Source of the DNA: Haemonchus contortus
Taxonomy: Eukaryota; Nematoda; Chromadorea; Rhabditida; Trichostrongylidae
Length of the DNA stretch: 64,000 nt
Reading direction: 5' to 3'
Assembly: GCA_000469685.2 (NCBI GenBank)
Contig: LS997567.1
Coordinates: 6,465,374-6,529,373, forward strand
Shown here: in pieces, positions 35,665 to 48,330 of the stretch
Position numbering within the stretch: position 1 is the first letter of the stretch
Layout of the letters: the number at the start of each line of letters is the position of its first letter
Notes under the pieces: model-generated
What the model was told of the DNA's origin: nothing
Databases searched by the model: none
What the model saw: only the letters and a program-made list of their open reading frames with translations
Made by a program: the position numbers and the translations under genes

Positions 35665-38600
35665 TCATTCTTGATGTGCCCAAAGATAAGGCGAGGTAAT
35701 CTTTGAAAATTCAAAATGGGCTCTCCTATACCAATATTCAGCAAATAAGGCAGAACTGAACCGAACTGAGACCTAACCATACTGTCGACTAGATTTACAA
35801 AATTATAAAAATTCAGGCAGTGCGCAGAAGTAATAGAAATATTAAAAAATGGGCCAAGAACAAACCGGATTGAATTTGGAGCAGTTGCGGAACACCGTGT
35901 TCATTTTCTCAATAAATTCAGAAACTGACATGGCACCCGTGACACTGGAATTTTGTAGCTGAGCTGCTATCGTACCAAGATCCATAGGATTCTGGATCAC
36001 CTGAAAATTTAACACATGCACCATCGAACAACTGGAAAATTCTCAAGGTCAACAAGTTTTTACCTTATAGTATCCAGGAGTGTTCTCAGGGACCGGCTGT
36101 GCGAAACACGAAGCGCATTCAGCATGTTCATAACAGCATAACAATACTTTATAGCACAACTAAATAACCAGATTCTATAAATGACTATAAGAGAACGATA
36201 AAATTTTCAGCGTTAATCAACGCCGTTTTGGGGTGCACCCCAGCATTTTGCTCCCGCTAACAATGGTAGTGGCGCTTCGAAAGCGTTTGTGGCCCATGCA
36301 ATGATTTGTGGTAGGCAGCCCATGAGCAGTCTAGTACCAATTAACCGATCCCAGAGGGATGAGAGACGCTCTCGGCCTGTGCTATCGATCCGGGATTCGT
36401 TCAAACGACAGTGCGTGTATGACAGAGCACCACTTGCCACTACACCTCCTCGGGAGACGGGCAGTAGGAACGGTTTTGCGTAATCGATTGGCCGCACGCG
36501 GCTGTCGCGGACCATCTGCCTCGTTATAACAGTTCTAGCGTTCTTCATACAAATCAATCGCAATGCAATTATTACTTATGACATGATTTTACTGTGAATT
36601 CTTTCGTTCCTGAATTTCTTACTTGCTGCTGCACTCTGCTACATTTCTTCGCGCGCGACGTCCCTCGCCGCGACGCGACACTTTCGCTCCTGCTGCACCA
36701 CACCCCATCTCCTCACCCCCCCCCCCCCCCCCCTCACAACAATAGGCACGGATTCTCCAAACACAGCAGTGGCCAATGGAAAAAATCACATTGGTAAAGA
36801 AAGAAAAAAGATCGAATTTCTAACAAACCTTTAGATCGCTAGCTAGCATCCCATCATCACGGACTTGTTCACAAATCGAACATATCCAGTCATCTCTAGA
36901 TATGTAAACCATGTCGAGGTAACAATTGATAAAATGAAAATTCATAATACTCACGGAGTATCATCCCATGATCCAGCTATTGGCGGAATGTGACATTTGG
37001 CATGAAATACTCGCGGACAATTTGAGCACATTCCCTTGAATCAGTAGCATCAGACTTCTAACAGGAATGTAAACAAATATATCGGAAAGGTCTCCAACCT
37101 TAACCTCCTCCGCATTCTCAGCATTATCATTGCACGTCCAACAAAATGCATGTGAACCATCTTTGTCGAGTGGCCTATCACCAGGATCTGATTCTGGGAT
37201 AGCATCGTTCTCCTCGTGAGGTGGGGGCTCTTCGTGAGGTGGAGGAGCAGTCTCTACAAGGAAACATCGCTAAGCAACCATCAAAATTAAATGAAAAAGA
37301 ACCTGTACGACCGAGACAAACCTATTTGTGAAACGGATGGAACGGCTCCACAACGTCGAATCTTAAAGAACATAGAGATTAACGATATTCGGCGCAACAA
37401 GATAAGTGAATATGAGAAAACTTTATAGATCGATCCTACCTTGACTATCAGCCTCTCCCTTTCCCGCTTCGCTGAAGATTCTCTTTCATCCGCAGCTGAG
37501 CTATGTAGCGAAAGAGAAGATGGAGATTGCCCAGCGTGATCGTCTAATTGCTGCAATTACGCTTACATATTGAGAGAAAAAAACAAGTTTTCGACAGCAT
37601 CCCTACTCAGGACGCATTCGAAACAAAGTTAAGGTGGCATCCGTAAGAGTAATAAGTAACAAAGTAGTAATAAGTGACTCAGTAAAGTTACAGGTTCTAC
37701 TGACAAAGCTCCTCACCCTAACCGGAATATCAACCGTACCTTACGCGTTGCAGAAGTTTACCATCCGGGTATCTAAAGCCGCCATTGCCTAACCATATCG
37801 ACGCGGTACCAGTACAGCTTTAAGTCATGATAACTATACCATGGTATGTTCAAGTAAACCATATGTAGTCCTGATGGTTTAATGGACAAAAACGAGCCGC
37901 GGAAAGCAGAGAGCGGGTTAGCGTTCTAACCAAGGTAATGTTTTGCCTATAACCCAACTCCTACACACAACTGTCAGTAAACAGTACATACTTCGAGTTC
38001 ATTAGATTTCAACACCAAGTGTGAAGTCGAATATGATTATGGGGATGTTTAAGAGTACTTTCCAGATTACCACAATTATGGCAAGGCCAGAATTCCATGT
38101 TATTCGTACAAAATGGATGAAACTCGTCTGCGAACCTCATTCATACTGAGTCCCCGTTTGACAGTTGACGGGAAAGATGAACCATTTTCGTTATGGAAAT
38201 CAAGGCTATCGCTTTCAGAATTCCTTTTCCTAGAGTTCATGACCGTTTCAGGTTTAATCACAAAGTACCTGAAATATGTCACGAAATAACGACAGAATTT
38301 GAATGAGAAATTTCTCCTTGAATAATTGTGAGATCTGAAACAATGATGACGAACTTGGTAAAGTCATTAAAATGGAAATTGGCGACGTAGAGTACCATAG
38401 CCATCGGCATCAACTTTGTGTAAGACCATCCATGAAAATGCGCAGTGGCACAAAGCTAAACATGTTTTGATTTATCAGCATAAACATGTTTATCAACCGA
38501 CGATTACCACCGCAGCATGCGATACAATTGGCATCATAAGGATGATAAATGATCAACATCTTATGACGTCATTTTCACCAAGAAAAATAAAGCCCTGCCC

Positions 38601-41600
38601 TTCAAAATTGGTGTTCAAGAATAAAAAAAAAGCTCACAGCATCGAATATCTCCTCCACATCACGCATATCTGGGACATCCCAGTCATCTGTAGGGTATTC
38701 ATCATAGCTGATTTTCGAGGAATAGCCGGGATCCTGAAAAGAAAATCGCAATACCACCATATAAGCATAAAACATTGGTGATACGATTCCGTATTCAGAA
38801 AAAATGAATTGCTATAAATTGTAGTGTAACGTGGGTAAGTAACTGCCAAGAAATTTCAAACAAACCGAATCGATCTTTTCCAAAATTTCGCCAACCATTC
38901 GCAGCAAATGAACTCGCTTTATTCGCACATCTTAAGGACGATCTTTTGCAAACATAAGAAGAGTTTACAAAATAATTTCAAGATAATCGACTGCCTCACC
39001 ACGTTTCGAGCACAAGCGATGTCCAATACAAAAGAGATCGTCATGCGTGAGCAGAACATCTCTAGCACTGCGAAAAGCAGATTCTCCAGAATTAAGGGCA
39101 AGAATTCGATGAACAACGATCCCAACTGGTAAGCGCTTCAGTTGAGGTGAAACAGCTGTCGATGAGTTCTTCCCTGATGAAGATGGAAAGCACTGTACTA
39201 CACGGTGTCCAGGTGGGGATCCGTCTGTCGTTGAATACTGCAAGAATATAGAAATATGAAACCTTTTGATATATAAAAAATTAACATCTTGATCCTTGAT
39301 CCTTGACAGTACCATAACTGGTATTAGCTTTATTCACAACAAACAACGAACACATGAAGGCATAAGACATAAGACAGGTGCGTTGAGCAGTCTTCGTTCT
39401 CCCTCTCCGAGAACCACTTCTTCCCTTACATTCTCAGTTCAGCCCTGACTCACTCCAATTTCACGGTGTATAGTGATCTAAGGATTTAGTATAGGGTACT
39501 ACTTAGGGTAACGCAACTATTCAGTTTGGCCAGGAATAAGGGGACAGACTGGAAAGTAGGAACACGTCTATAGTAAGCGATAGATATGTCATTGAAATTT
39601 GGTTGAATGCGTCGCCTACTTCACAAGCAAAGCAGAAAGAACAATGCAAGAGCCAAAAACCGGGTAGTACAGAAGGAAATGTCAGCTCAACGGTTTTGGC
39701 CATCCCGAAATCTGCAACTTAAAAAAGGACAGGGCGAATGGCATACTCTTAAAGTACCGAAACAACAGTTAAACAGGCCTCAGAGTTGGTGGTATATGTT
39801 ATGAAAATAAAGGGTAGAGGTGAATAACTGGTGAGAGAGAATGGAGTGCTTCCCGAAATGAATGATTGCGCCATTGCATCACCTAATTGCTTGGCTAAAC
39901 TTTATATAAATAGAGTTCAGTTATTGGCAAACTCTTAAAAAACAACAAAAGTCAAAGTAAATAGAAACTATGAAGTGGTTTTAAAAAAATCGATTGAAAA
40001 GTCGATAAATCACCGTATCGGAGCAAGGCGGAACTGGATCACATTCACCAGGCTTCAGCAAATGAAAACTGTCCGGTTTACATGCATTCAGGATGAATTT
40101 CATCCACAAATTATTGAATGCCGACAGAAAGAATAACGGCACATCTCGAGGAGTTACGTCCAAATTGAGGACCTAGAAGACGATTTTAAATGAATGATAT
40201 TACCCACGGTCCCCGCTCGACAAACTCCGAGGCTAGTTTAGTTCCAGGTAAGTTCTGTATAATCGCCCCTCGAGCCACAGGAAAATGAATAATAACAAGT
40301 ACCGCATCGCACCCAATACTGGGTGGAGGAGTTTTCGCATCCCAAGCTTCATCAGGCCGTAACGGTGGTATTGTCCTTGTGAAAGGTTCAGATCCAAGAT
40401 CACGACACGATGACGTGATGTCGGATCCCCACGAGCCAACCTAAATAATCAAGCCCAACTATATGTCCATACCATAAGCAATTTGAAAATAGAGCCACAA
40501 AGACTTTCCTACTTTTTACCGGATCTATTCCGTATCTAATCTTGAAATTAAATAGTCTTTTGTTGATTGGTAGGTTTAATTAGAACACCTAATGAGGTCT
40601 CTCTTTACCGACAATCTCCGACCGATTGAAAACGTGATTATCGCCACTTTACACAACCAAACAAAAAAGTAGGGCTGATCAGCAAACAAACATGAAGAAA
40701 TGGCTGACCTTGCCAATAATCTCCTGTGTATTGATGTTTCCTACTGTCAGCTTTAAACTAACAGCGTCGTTTGGTATGCTTTTCTGTAAAGCTAGATATC
40801 AGTCCCAATTTAAAATTCAACTCACAAATTACAGTCTATTCAAGAGCTTTTATTACCTGGTTTTCCCCTAATAAAGCAAAAACGGGTCGAAAAAGTTGGT
40901 AAGAGAGACATTTGTAGAAGTCGGCACTGTCGGAGTCCTTCAGTAAGCTGGTGTCTCGTGCTTTCTCATCGAGCTCACAGGCCTAAATGAGGATAGTCTT
41001 CGAGGAAACAAGAAGAGTAGGGTGATCACTTTTTTCTTATCGAAGAAAAATAGCCGTAGTTAATATACCGGGACAGAATACGAGCCATTGATAAGCTGAT
41101 AGCCTTAACTTTTACAATTTTGACTAAAATGGTAGGAAAACCAATGGTAGATAAAAAAATGATGAGCCAAATCAATAAGTGCTACTGTAAAATGGAAGAC
41201 TAGAAGTAAAGAACTGAGACTGCAACAGCAATGGATAATATAATTAGTGAGACGTGAGAGACTTACAAAAAAAAGCAAAAAGAATGGTAAGAAAAACCCA
41301 TCGAAAAACCGTAGAGAGTAGTGTAAACGGGGGAATCGATTTCAAAACAAAGTTAGTAACTAACTGTATCCAAATGCCTCTGTGCATGGTTACACCGACT
41401 GACTACTTCGTCCAGTTGCCTATTAGCCGCTTCTTCTTCTTGTCTAATCTCAGCCAACAACTGAAAACCTCGACCAAGCACCTAAAAAAAGTGGAGCCAT
41501 GAAAATGAGTCACCGTAACTTCAACAAAAAAGCTTACAGCGTTCATCATGTAGTATATATGAGCACAAATTTCGTTCTTAAGCAGATTTGCACGAGCACA

Positions 41601-44600
41601 TAATTCATCTCTGAAGCCAATTGCCGAATTCATCCTGAAAATTGAATCGACTAGAGAGAGCTGGATATCTTTAGTAGCTACTGCAACACCTACGACAAGT
41701 AATCAAAACAAAATTTCAAAGAAAGAGACACATTCCTTTCGAATGAAAATGAGAGGATTAAGCCAATTAAGGGCAATAAGCACTCACGCAGTAGCTATTT
41801 CCTCCTGAATGCGCTCAGCATACAACATGCTGTCCTCCAACATAAAATCGGGAGATGACAGGCTAGTTTTAATGTGTTCCGTGCAACCATTCTGTTTATT
41901 GGAACTTAGAGAGCATTCTGGGCAAAGCAGCTAAAAAAGGAAAAACTGATATTTGGGAGAGAAGAATTTCAACCCACCTATCGTTTCAAACGCATACCTG
42001 ATCACACAACTTGCAACGGCTCTCATACCGACGCAGGTGATTCCAACACTGAACATACTTCAGAGGAAGGGGAACTCGAGAGGAACTTTCCTGCAAAAAA
42101 GATCTTATTCATTTTGGCGACAATATCATGATCATATTCCCCTACGAGAATAACTGGGCAAGCGTGGTGGTGTACCCTGCGCCGGAAAACCCAACTCATT
42201 TGTCATTCGCCACCGCGCGCTGGTAACGACACACTTACATGTCAAGAACGGTGTCAAACGAGAATTAATTAGTCTTGAAATTCCTGACATGTACTTTTTT
42301 CTACACTGATAACGCTGACATTGGCTGTAATCTTAAGAACTGCGGCCTATTTCAATTTGTAACACACCATTTTTTGTAAGATTCCGAAATGGAATTGGTT
42401 TGTGACGTTTACTACGGAGTAGCGTAACAACAGTGATAACTGAAGCGGTTATAACAAGTGGTATCAACCAGTATTTGATCAACAAGTCTCTAGTCAATTG
42501 GAAAAGAATCAGATTCCTAATCGCACTACATCATTTCCTAAGGGAGGTTTAGGTCTGAACTCACAAATCAAGAAACTTTTGGGAATCAATCTTCCACTGG
42601 GTTGACGGTCCAAAGAATCTTGGACATAACTGGCTGCTTTCAGACTTCAACGACTGACCGACCGACCGACCGACGGCCACGTGGTGACAATACTGGACAG
42701 ATTGCCTTCCACTGGCCAGTGCTGTCCCCAGGTGGCCAGCGAGCGCCGTCGGTCAGTCGGTCGGTCGTTGAAGTCCGAAAGCAGCCACTCAAATAGGGTG
42801 GAAAGATTAAATCACAGAGTATCGCCTGATTTATAGATGGTTTACCAGAAAGGAATGCCTCTTCCCAAGCCTTTAATACAGTGGGCTGTTCCAAAAGTCT
42901 CAGCCTAATATGAAAGTACGTCAGAAGAACAATTTCCAAGAATGAACACACGGTACAGTGACATCAATAGCCGGATCAGTTATAACATACAGCTTCCTTG
43001 AACAGTACCCAAATGAAGACAATTTTGAGTGAAGTACTGAAACGTTTACCTAACACCCAGAAGACACGAACCTTCTTAATAAAATGTGACAGGCGGCTAT
43101 GTTCATCGGCACATTTGATACACAGCCTAAACAAAGGATTCATCTGAAAAATAAGGAAAAGAGTACATAGTTTGAATATCAAATAAGGAGAACGAGTGGA
43201 CAGCTTTTATACTTTAAGCAGGCAGCTAAGCGGAAGACACTGACGTTGATAGCTTGCAGTCGATTGACCGATTACATCTACACAATGATTGTTTAGTAGT
43301 TTGCGCTAAGTGCGACTTTGCTTCCCATAGCAAACTATTTTGCCCCTTCTCAGTTTCCATTTTCGAAACGTTTTTCCACATAACGGGATCTCAACAAGAT
43401 TTTCATCGTATCAAACTGACTGGATGGAAGCATGAAGTGATATAGAAAAGGAACAAAGAATAAAAAGCACTTTGACGCGCCCGAAACGCATTAAGCCCTA
43501 GTATTTGCCAACAACCCGCGCGGATCGTCGCCGACGCCTTTCGCTCACCGGTCTGCGCCAAGTATAAAGACGGCCGGAGCATAAATTCAATTTCAAGCCT
43601 ATCCCTGGTCCAGAGCAGAATAAGGGAGGTACGAAACAAAAACGCGGGTACAAAAAAATAACTATAATGTGAAGGGTAAGAAAAAGCAAATGGCAACATG
43701 AAACGAAAACTCTGAAAAAAAAACTCTCCTATTTTGGCATTCGGCTTGGATATGACTTGAATAAGGTTGATTAGGAGGAGAAATAAGCAGAAAGGAAATA
43801 GAAAACTCACTTCATGCAACACTGTTTGCATTCATAACCGGCTGCCTGAGCACAACTGTTGCATGAGCTGAACTTTAAATTTTGAATTCATCTACACGCT
43901 AGAAACGGGAAAAAATTTTCGACTCACGTTGATGGTCCAACATCGTCCAAAGTTGGAAGTATTGTAAAAGTCACTGTCGATCGGCAAAGCACGCACTTAA
44001 CGTACCCGCGTTTTTCTGCTTGAAACGAGGTCAAGCCTAAAATGGAAAAAGACCTGTTTACTGGGACGTATGCCATAAACACACATCTATCGATTGTTTC
44101 GTTTCACGTATGGAGTGACATCCCACTAGGTCGCGTTAAGGCGATGATTTCGACGGCAGCGACCATATTCGGTGAACAGATGACGGTTTCTCGATGCCCT
44201 TTTAAAAGCTCTACTGACGCAAACAATCGAGAACGTCGACATAGAGAAGGTGAGGCAGGGTAGAGGATGAAAATCCCCGATCAAGGACGCTGGTATTGTC
44301 AGCAAAGCAAGTTAAATAGAGCACTAATCATGACCTTTTTATGAACAACTGTGAGCTTGAGCCAGTGAACTCAAAGATTTAAAATTTGAAAAAGGAAACT
44401 GAAAAATAATATAGAAACCTCACCTAATTTTTTAAAACATTCATCGCACACGACATGGGCGCAAGATAGTACAACTGAATGAGCACTGGTTGTCTCGCTA
44501 CGCTGAAGGAAGCCAGTAATATCGTTTGAGCACATCTGCAATTAAATAGTTCAATGATGGACATAATTTTGCCTTGCCAGCTGAGGAAAAAGCGCGAACT

Positions 44601-44856
44601 GTTCATGAAACACTAGGAAAGAAATTTAGATTTAAAAATAGAAAACCATAAAAGTAGGGATAGTCTACTCATTGAAAAAAGTTTAAAAGTATAAGAAGTT
44701 CAATATGGAACGATAAAAGCCAAATACTTGACTTACTGAGCATTTTTGGAATGGATCGCTCTTCGGTGGTAGACGTCGCTGAGAGGACGTGGAAGACTGT
44801 GAGCCACGCTTCCGTAGATTTGTTCTGAGGATTGGTTTCTCTCCATATGACCACAT
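35665..44856 (-). CDS. TIF1-type TRIM protein: RING, two B-boxes, coiled coil, PHD finger, bromodomain
   Basis: Exons in coding order: 44856-44737, 44535-44424, 44018-43928, 43867-43811, 43126-43072, 42090-41998, 41930-41788, 41634-41538, 41481-41407, 40982-40857, 40783-40709, 40440-40204, 40172-40014, 39237-39000, 38930-38866, 38733-38638, an unresolved part at 38337-38140, 37550-37440, 37361-37322, 37253-37105, 37034-36955, 36895-36829, 36159-36064, 36000-35866, and tentatively 35772-35665. Splice phases agree except in the unresolved part; about 900 residues. RING: KCSMCSNDI, SCAHVVCDECF, VKCVLCR. B-box 1: SCNSCAQAAGYECKQC, LCIKCADEH. B-box 2: CWNHLRRYESRCKLC, LCPEC. PHD: FCWTCNDN, MCSNCPRVFHAKCH, WICSICE. 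Bromodomain: PVPENTPGYYK, VIQNPMDLGTI, FRNCSKFNP. The order matches TRIM24/28/33 and Bonus, nuclear cofactors that read histone tails. Start after TTTTCAG suggests trans-splicing. Confidence 0.9.
36205..36452 (-). repeat. SINE copy in an intron of the TIF1-like gene
   Basis: On the minus strand: GGTGTAGTGGCAAGTGGTGC (box A region), GTTTGAACGAATCCCGGATC (box B region), CATCCCTCTGGGATCGG, GGCTGCCTACCACAAATCAT and GGCGTTGATTAACGC. It directly abuts repeat R4 copy 3 at its 5' end. Confidence 0.8.
36453..36710 (+). repeat. Repeat family R4, copy 3, in an intron of the TIF1-like gene
   Basis: Begins CGGGAGACGGGCAGTAGGAA and ends CTGCTGCACCACACCCC, followed by a run of about 19 C at 36716-36734. 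Inside is GCCGCACGCGGCTGTCGCGG. Orientation is opposite to the host gene. Confidence 0.75.
42632..42786. mobile_element. GACC-rich foldback element in an intron of the TIF1-like gene
   Basis: A 155-bp near-perfect inverted repeat: GGCTGCTTTCAGACTTCAAC followed by several GACC repeats on the left, and the reverse complement (GGTCGGTCGTTGAAGTCCGA ending AAAGCAGCC) on the right. The centre contains the inverted pair TGCCTTCCACTGGCCAGTG and nearby GGTGGCCAGC. A possible 3-bp target duplication ACT lies at 42629-42631 and 42787-42789. It would fold into a long hairpin. No coding capacity. Confidence 0.8.
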
Positions 44857-46267
44857 TACGGTAGTGGTCTTAATCTGAAAATAAACGGCTAGGAATAACT
44901 ATTCATGATATAAGCGCAAATCAAACGAGGAAATGTATTAAAAGGGAGCATCGCCGTTCATCACTGATGAATTCTTTTCGAAACAGTAGGAAAATACTTG
45001 GTTTTTAAAGATCTGATGGGGAAACTCCCATTATATGACCTAAACTCTTGCCAATAACCATTAACACCTCTTTTTGAACATGTCCCTATCGGAAAGTTTT
45101 TCAGGTCAGATTGATGGGGTGCACGGGAATCGGTGCATGAGCAGTCGCTAGCCCTCGACTTCAAAGAACACCAATAAATCTACAACTGTTGCTTGGGGTG
45201 AGGGCTACAGCACTTCCAAGCTGATCTCTATCAGTATGCATGACTTTTAAAAGTGAAGAGGACTAACTAATCAGTTTTTCACTCGAATTAAACAAAAAAA
45301 ATCCGAAAAAGCACGAAAGGAAATACTTCAATACTGGTAGTATGGACCTAATTGTCAAGCAAACATTCAAAGAGAACATTTTAAAAAAAGCAAGCAACTT
45401 CGGAGCAGCTTTAATAAGCGAAAAGCAAGTTTCCTAGCTACAATGATCCACGAAACTCCGAGAAACCCCAGTTCACTTTGTTGGAAACTTCATGAAAATC
45501 ACTATTAAGGTCCCTACGGTAATTCCCATTACCTCAGGGTTGCATCTATTATAACTTATATACAACTCTTTTTGCCATTTTCTATTGCTATTCTTCACAA
45601 AGAAAAATAGATTCCCTTTTATGCAGAACTCCGCTGCATGTAGGAACTCCATTGTGGCAAATATACGGCGAAAGTTCATTTACTCTACATTTACTGAGTT
45701 CATTCTGGCAGACAGAATACTTACTTTATAAAGACCAGATGATAATGTAGTGCCCACTGTAATAACTACATAAGGTCTGCTTCCAAAAAACAACAACAAA
45801 AGAAAAGAATTAATCAACAGACCTGTAGCAAACAGCCCAAATATCAACGCAGCGGCGCCGCTGACCTTGTTGATTGGTGGGCATTCGCATTAGAGCACGG
45901 AATTGTGTGTGCTATATCTCCCGTTAGCAACTTGATATGGTGAGGAAGTGTAAAACAAGAACGAAGGTTTAATTTAGATACAATTAACTACCGTAATCCC
46001 ACTACTATTATGTCATATCCATTCGTGAAATCACGTAAAATGATATGTAGTAGTTGCCTAGCTTTAGTATGAGGCACTAGTTACAGTAAAAACTGATCTG
46101 TCAAAATAACAGGCTCCTGAAAGCGGATTTATTCCTAAGCTCGAAACCTTAACAATGAAACTATCTAGTAAGAGCCTCCTGAATGGATTGCTATTGGAAT
46201 TCCTTGGATAAGAGTTGCAGAAACCTTAGAAGGCTAAAGATGAGAGCTACGCTGAGTATTGGCACCA
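44857..46267. other. Upstream flank of the TIF1-like gene, no other gene seen
   Basis: Open frames at 44961-45164 and 45473-45679 on the minus strand lack motifs and good splice borders. AT-rich. Confidence 0.4.
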
Positions 46268-46562
46268 GGCAGGACAAAATATTTTGACGTCAATCATGCT
46301 TGTCTGGGGGATGCGCCCTGCATTTGACTCCTATTCAGAATCGTAGTGGTGTATTGAGTGCGTACGTGTCCCAAACAATTATTTACGATGGACGGGCGAT
46401 GTACAATTCAGTGCTTTTGATCTAGCAGATGAGTCTGGCACCAATAAACCGACCCCGGAGGGACGGAGGCTCGGCTGGCCTAGGCTATTGTCGATAAGGG
46501 ATTTGAACCCGTGACCATGCATGTGTGAAGTGCGCCGCTTGCCACTACGCCACCTCCGCCTT
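46268..46562 (-). repeat. SINE copy, near full length
   Basis: On the minus strand: GGCGGAGGTGGCGTAGTGGC (box A), ACGGGTTCAAATCCC (box B), GGCCAGCCGAGCC, GGTTTATTGGTGCCAGACTC, ATTCTGAATAGGAGTC and CAGGGCGCATCCCCCAGAC. Box A and box B are among the best kept of the copies here. Confidence 0.88.
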
Positions 46563-47558
46563 GTAATTAGTAGTGCCTGAAATTATAGGTCGGTTGTAGA
46601 AAAAGCCACCATGGTCGTATACTTTTGTCATGTACAAAAACGTTGTTCATTGCCCATTTCTGGGCTCTGACGGCCACTCAACCAAGCTGATGATGTCCCT
46701 CTCCTAGCTTCAGCACCCCCCCCCCCCTCTCCCTAAAGCAGGCAATTAACTAATTACCCCATATCGTCTAACCCGAAATGCATGAAAACAGACGACTTTT
46801 CAGTACCTATCACTCCAGAGCTATGATGGCGACCGTCAATCACCTAGGATGGTGATCGCTTGGCTTCACTCCCTTCCATTTCGGCAAGAACGGCTTCAAT
46901 TAACCAACTTCCTCATATCTGGATATGTACAGCTGTTCCTATCAGACTGACGTTTAAATTTCATCAGGAATAGCCTACGATTTCTACTCATCTATCAGAA
47001 CTTTCACAGATTTTAGATTATTTTCGGAAGCTCCACCTAGGTACGGTGCCCTTCTTCTTCTCTTCTATTATTACGGAACTTGTGCACCGTTGACTGTTAG
47101 GTTGTCGAAAAAATTATCAGCTCGGTCTTATTTACCTCTTCTGAACCTTCCTCTTCCCCGTCCGTAGGCCTTCTGCTGTATCGTTGTGTATAAGTGTACC
47201 GATAAGATGTTCTCCCATTCCTGTAACCTGTGTTCTTGTAAGTTCGGCGCTTTCCAAGGTAACAAGTGTGAGTAGTGTGAGTAGGTGCACATTATGTTAC
47301 TGGTAGCCTTGTGAAGTAGACCGCAAAGATCTTCATGTGAGTCTCGAGAAACCTGCTGATAATCAAAACATTCTATTCTCCTATCACTTATGAGGGCCGA
47401 CTGATTCTGTCAATCAGGGAGGGCTCCGAAGAGGGGGGGGGGGGGGGGGGAGGGATTCGAAAAACGTTACCCATTAGGGTATTCGTCTTCCTCGAGCGGA
47501 GCTGTATCAGTGAAGGAGCGGAGCTGTATCAGTAAAGAGATTACACTCAAATAATATC
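46563..47558. other. No gene seen
   Basis: Contains two homopolymer runs (C at about 46718-46728, G at about 47433-47452) and no supported exon. Confidence 0.45.
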
Positions 47559-47559
47559 C

Positions 47560-47822
47560 AGTGGGGTGTGGTGCATTAGGAACGAAATGGTCGCGTCGCG
47601 GTGAGAGGGACGTCGCGCGCGAAGGAATGTAGCAGGATGCAGCAGTAGGTAAGAAATACATGAACAAAAGTTCTAATAGTAGAACTAAGCATAAGATAAT
47701 GATCGCATATCGATTGAGCTGCATGAAGAACGCTAGAGCTGTAATGAAGGCGAATGAGTGGTCCGCGACAGCCGCGTGCGGCAAATCGACTACCCAAAAT
47801 CGTTCCTAACGCCCATCTCCCT
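47560..47822 (-). repeat. Repeat family R4, copy 4
   Basis: GGGTGTGGTGCATTAGGAAC at the left end, GTCGCGCGCGAAGGAATGTA inside, and CGTTCCTAACGCCCATCTCC at the right end. Very similar to copy 5 at 53461-53722. Confidence 0.75.
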
Positions 47823-48200
47823 AGCCAGTGCAGTACTTGTATTTCTAGTGGTTTCCGTACAGGAAAATTCATTCCATTCGGCAACCTCCCTCGAGGGTGG
47901 TCGTTTTATTCGTCTTGGCACGTTCGCATATATGTCCACGTAGAAACCCACCTAGGCAACTTACGTGTCTACAAAGAAGCTCTTGGTCTGTTTTGCTGAA
48001 GGAGAGTTGGGTCAGTTCAAGGCCTCTCGGTTAGAATGGCCATATTCGTCTGAGATTTCTCGTGTGTTTCGATGTTACACTAAACCTTTGATTGATACCT
48101 CTGTACATCACTAGTTGAGGTGTAAGTAAAAAAAATAAAAGTATGGCAAAACGCAAACAAAAAAATTGTGCATCATTTACGGCTTTTTGTAGTAGTTCGT
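47823..48200. other. No gene seen
   Basis: No supported exon or known repeat. Confidence 0.4.
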
Positions 48201-48204
48201 GTGT

Positions 48205-48330
48205 TCACACTGGGGAACTCCCGCGCTTGGCACTCTTGATCTCTGCACTCACTCTCCTTCTCTGCCGTGGTCCCGCCCCTCGATATGGGTATAAAAGGGC
48301 GGCGCAGGTGCCTGCAAGCGCTCAAACTTG
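48205..48330 (+). promoter_or_regulatory. GC-box plus TATA promoter-like module, copy 1
   Basis: CGCTTGGCACTCTTGATCTC, a CT-rich run, GTCCCGCCCC (GC box) and GGTATAAAAGGGCGG (TATA box near 48290). Copies or partial copies of the same module occur at about 53085-53155 (+), 55815-55990 (-) and 56590-56665 (-). The spacing fits a pol II core promoter, but no gene could be assigned downstream. Confidence 0.45.

Noticed and set aside
38100..38282. 60-codon minus-strand frame taken at first as a full exon of the TIF1-like gene
   Set aside because: Its phase does not follow from the preceding exon; kept only as part of the unresolved stretch.
43403..43831. 142-codon minus-strand frame with hydrophobic runs
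   Set aside because: It covers an intron of the TIF1-like gene and only its first few codons are real exon sequence in that frame.
45831..45960. Minus-strand stretch reading VDIWAV, like a protein kinase motif
   Set aside because: No neighbouring kinase subdomains in the same frame; a chance match.
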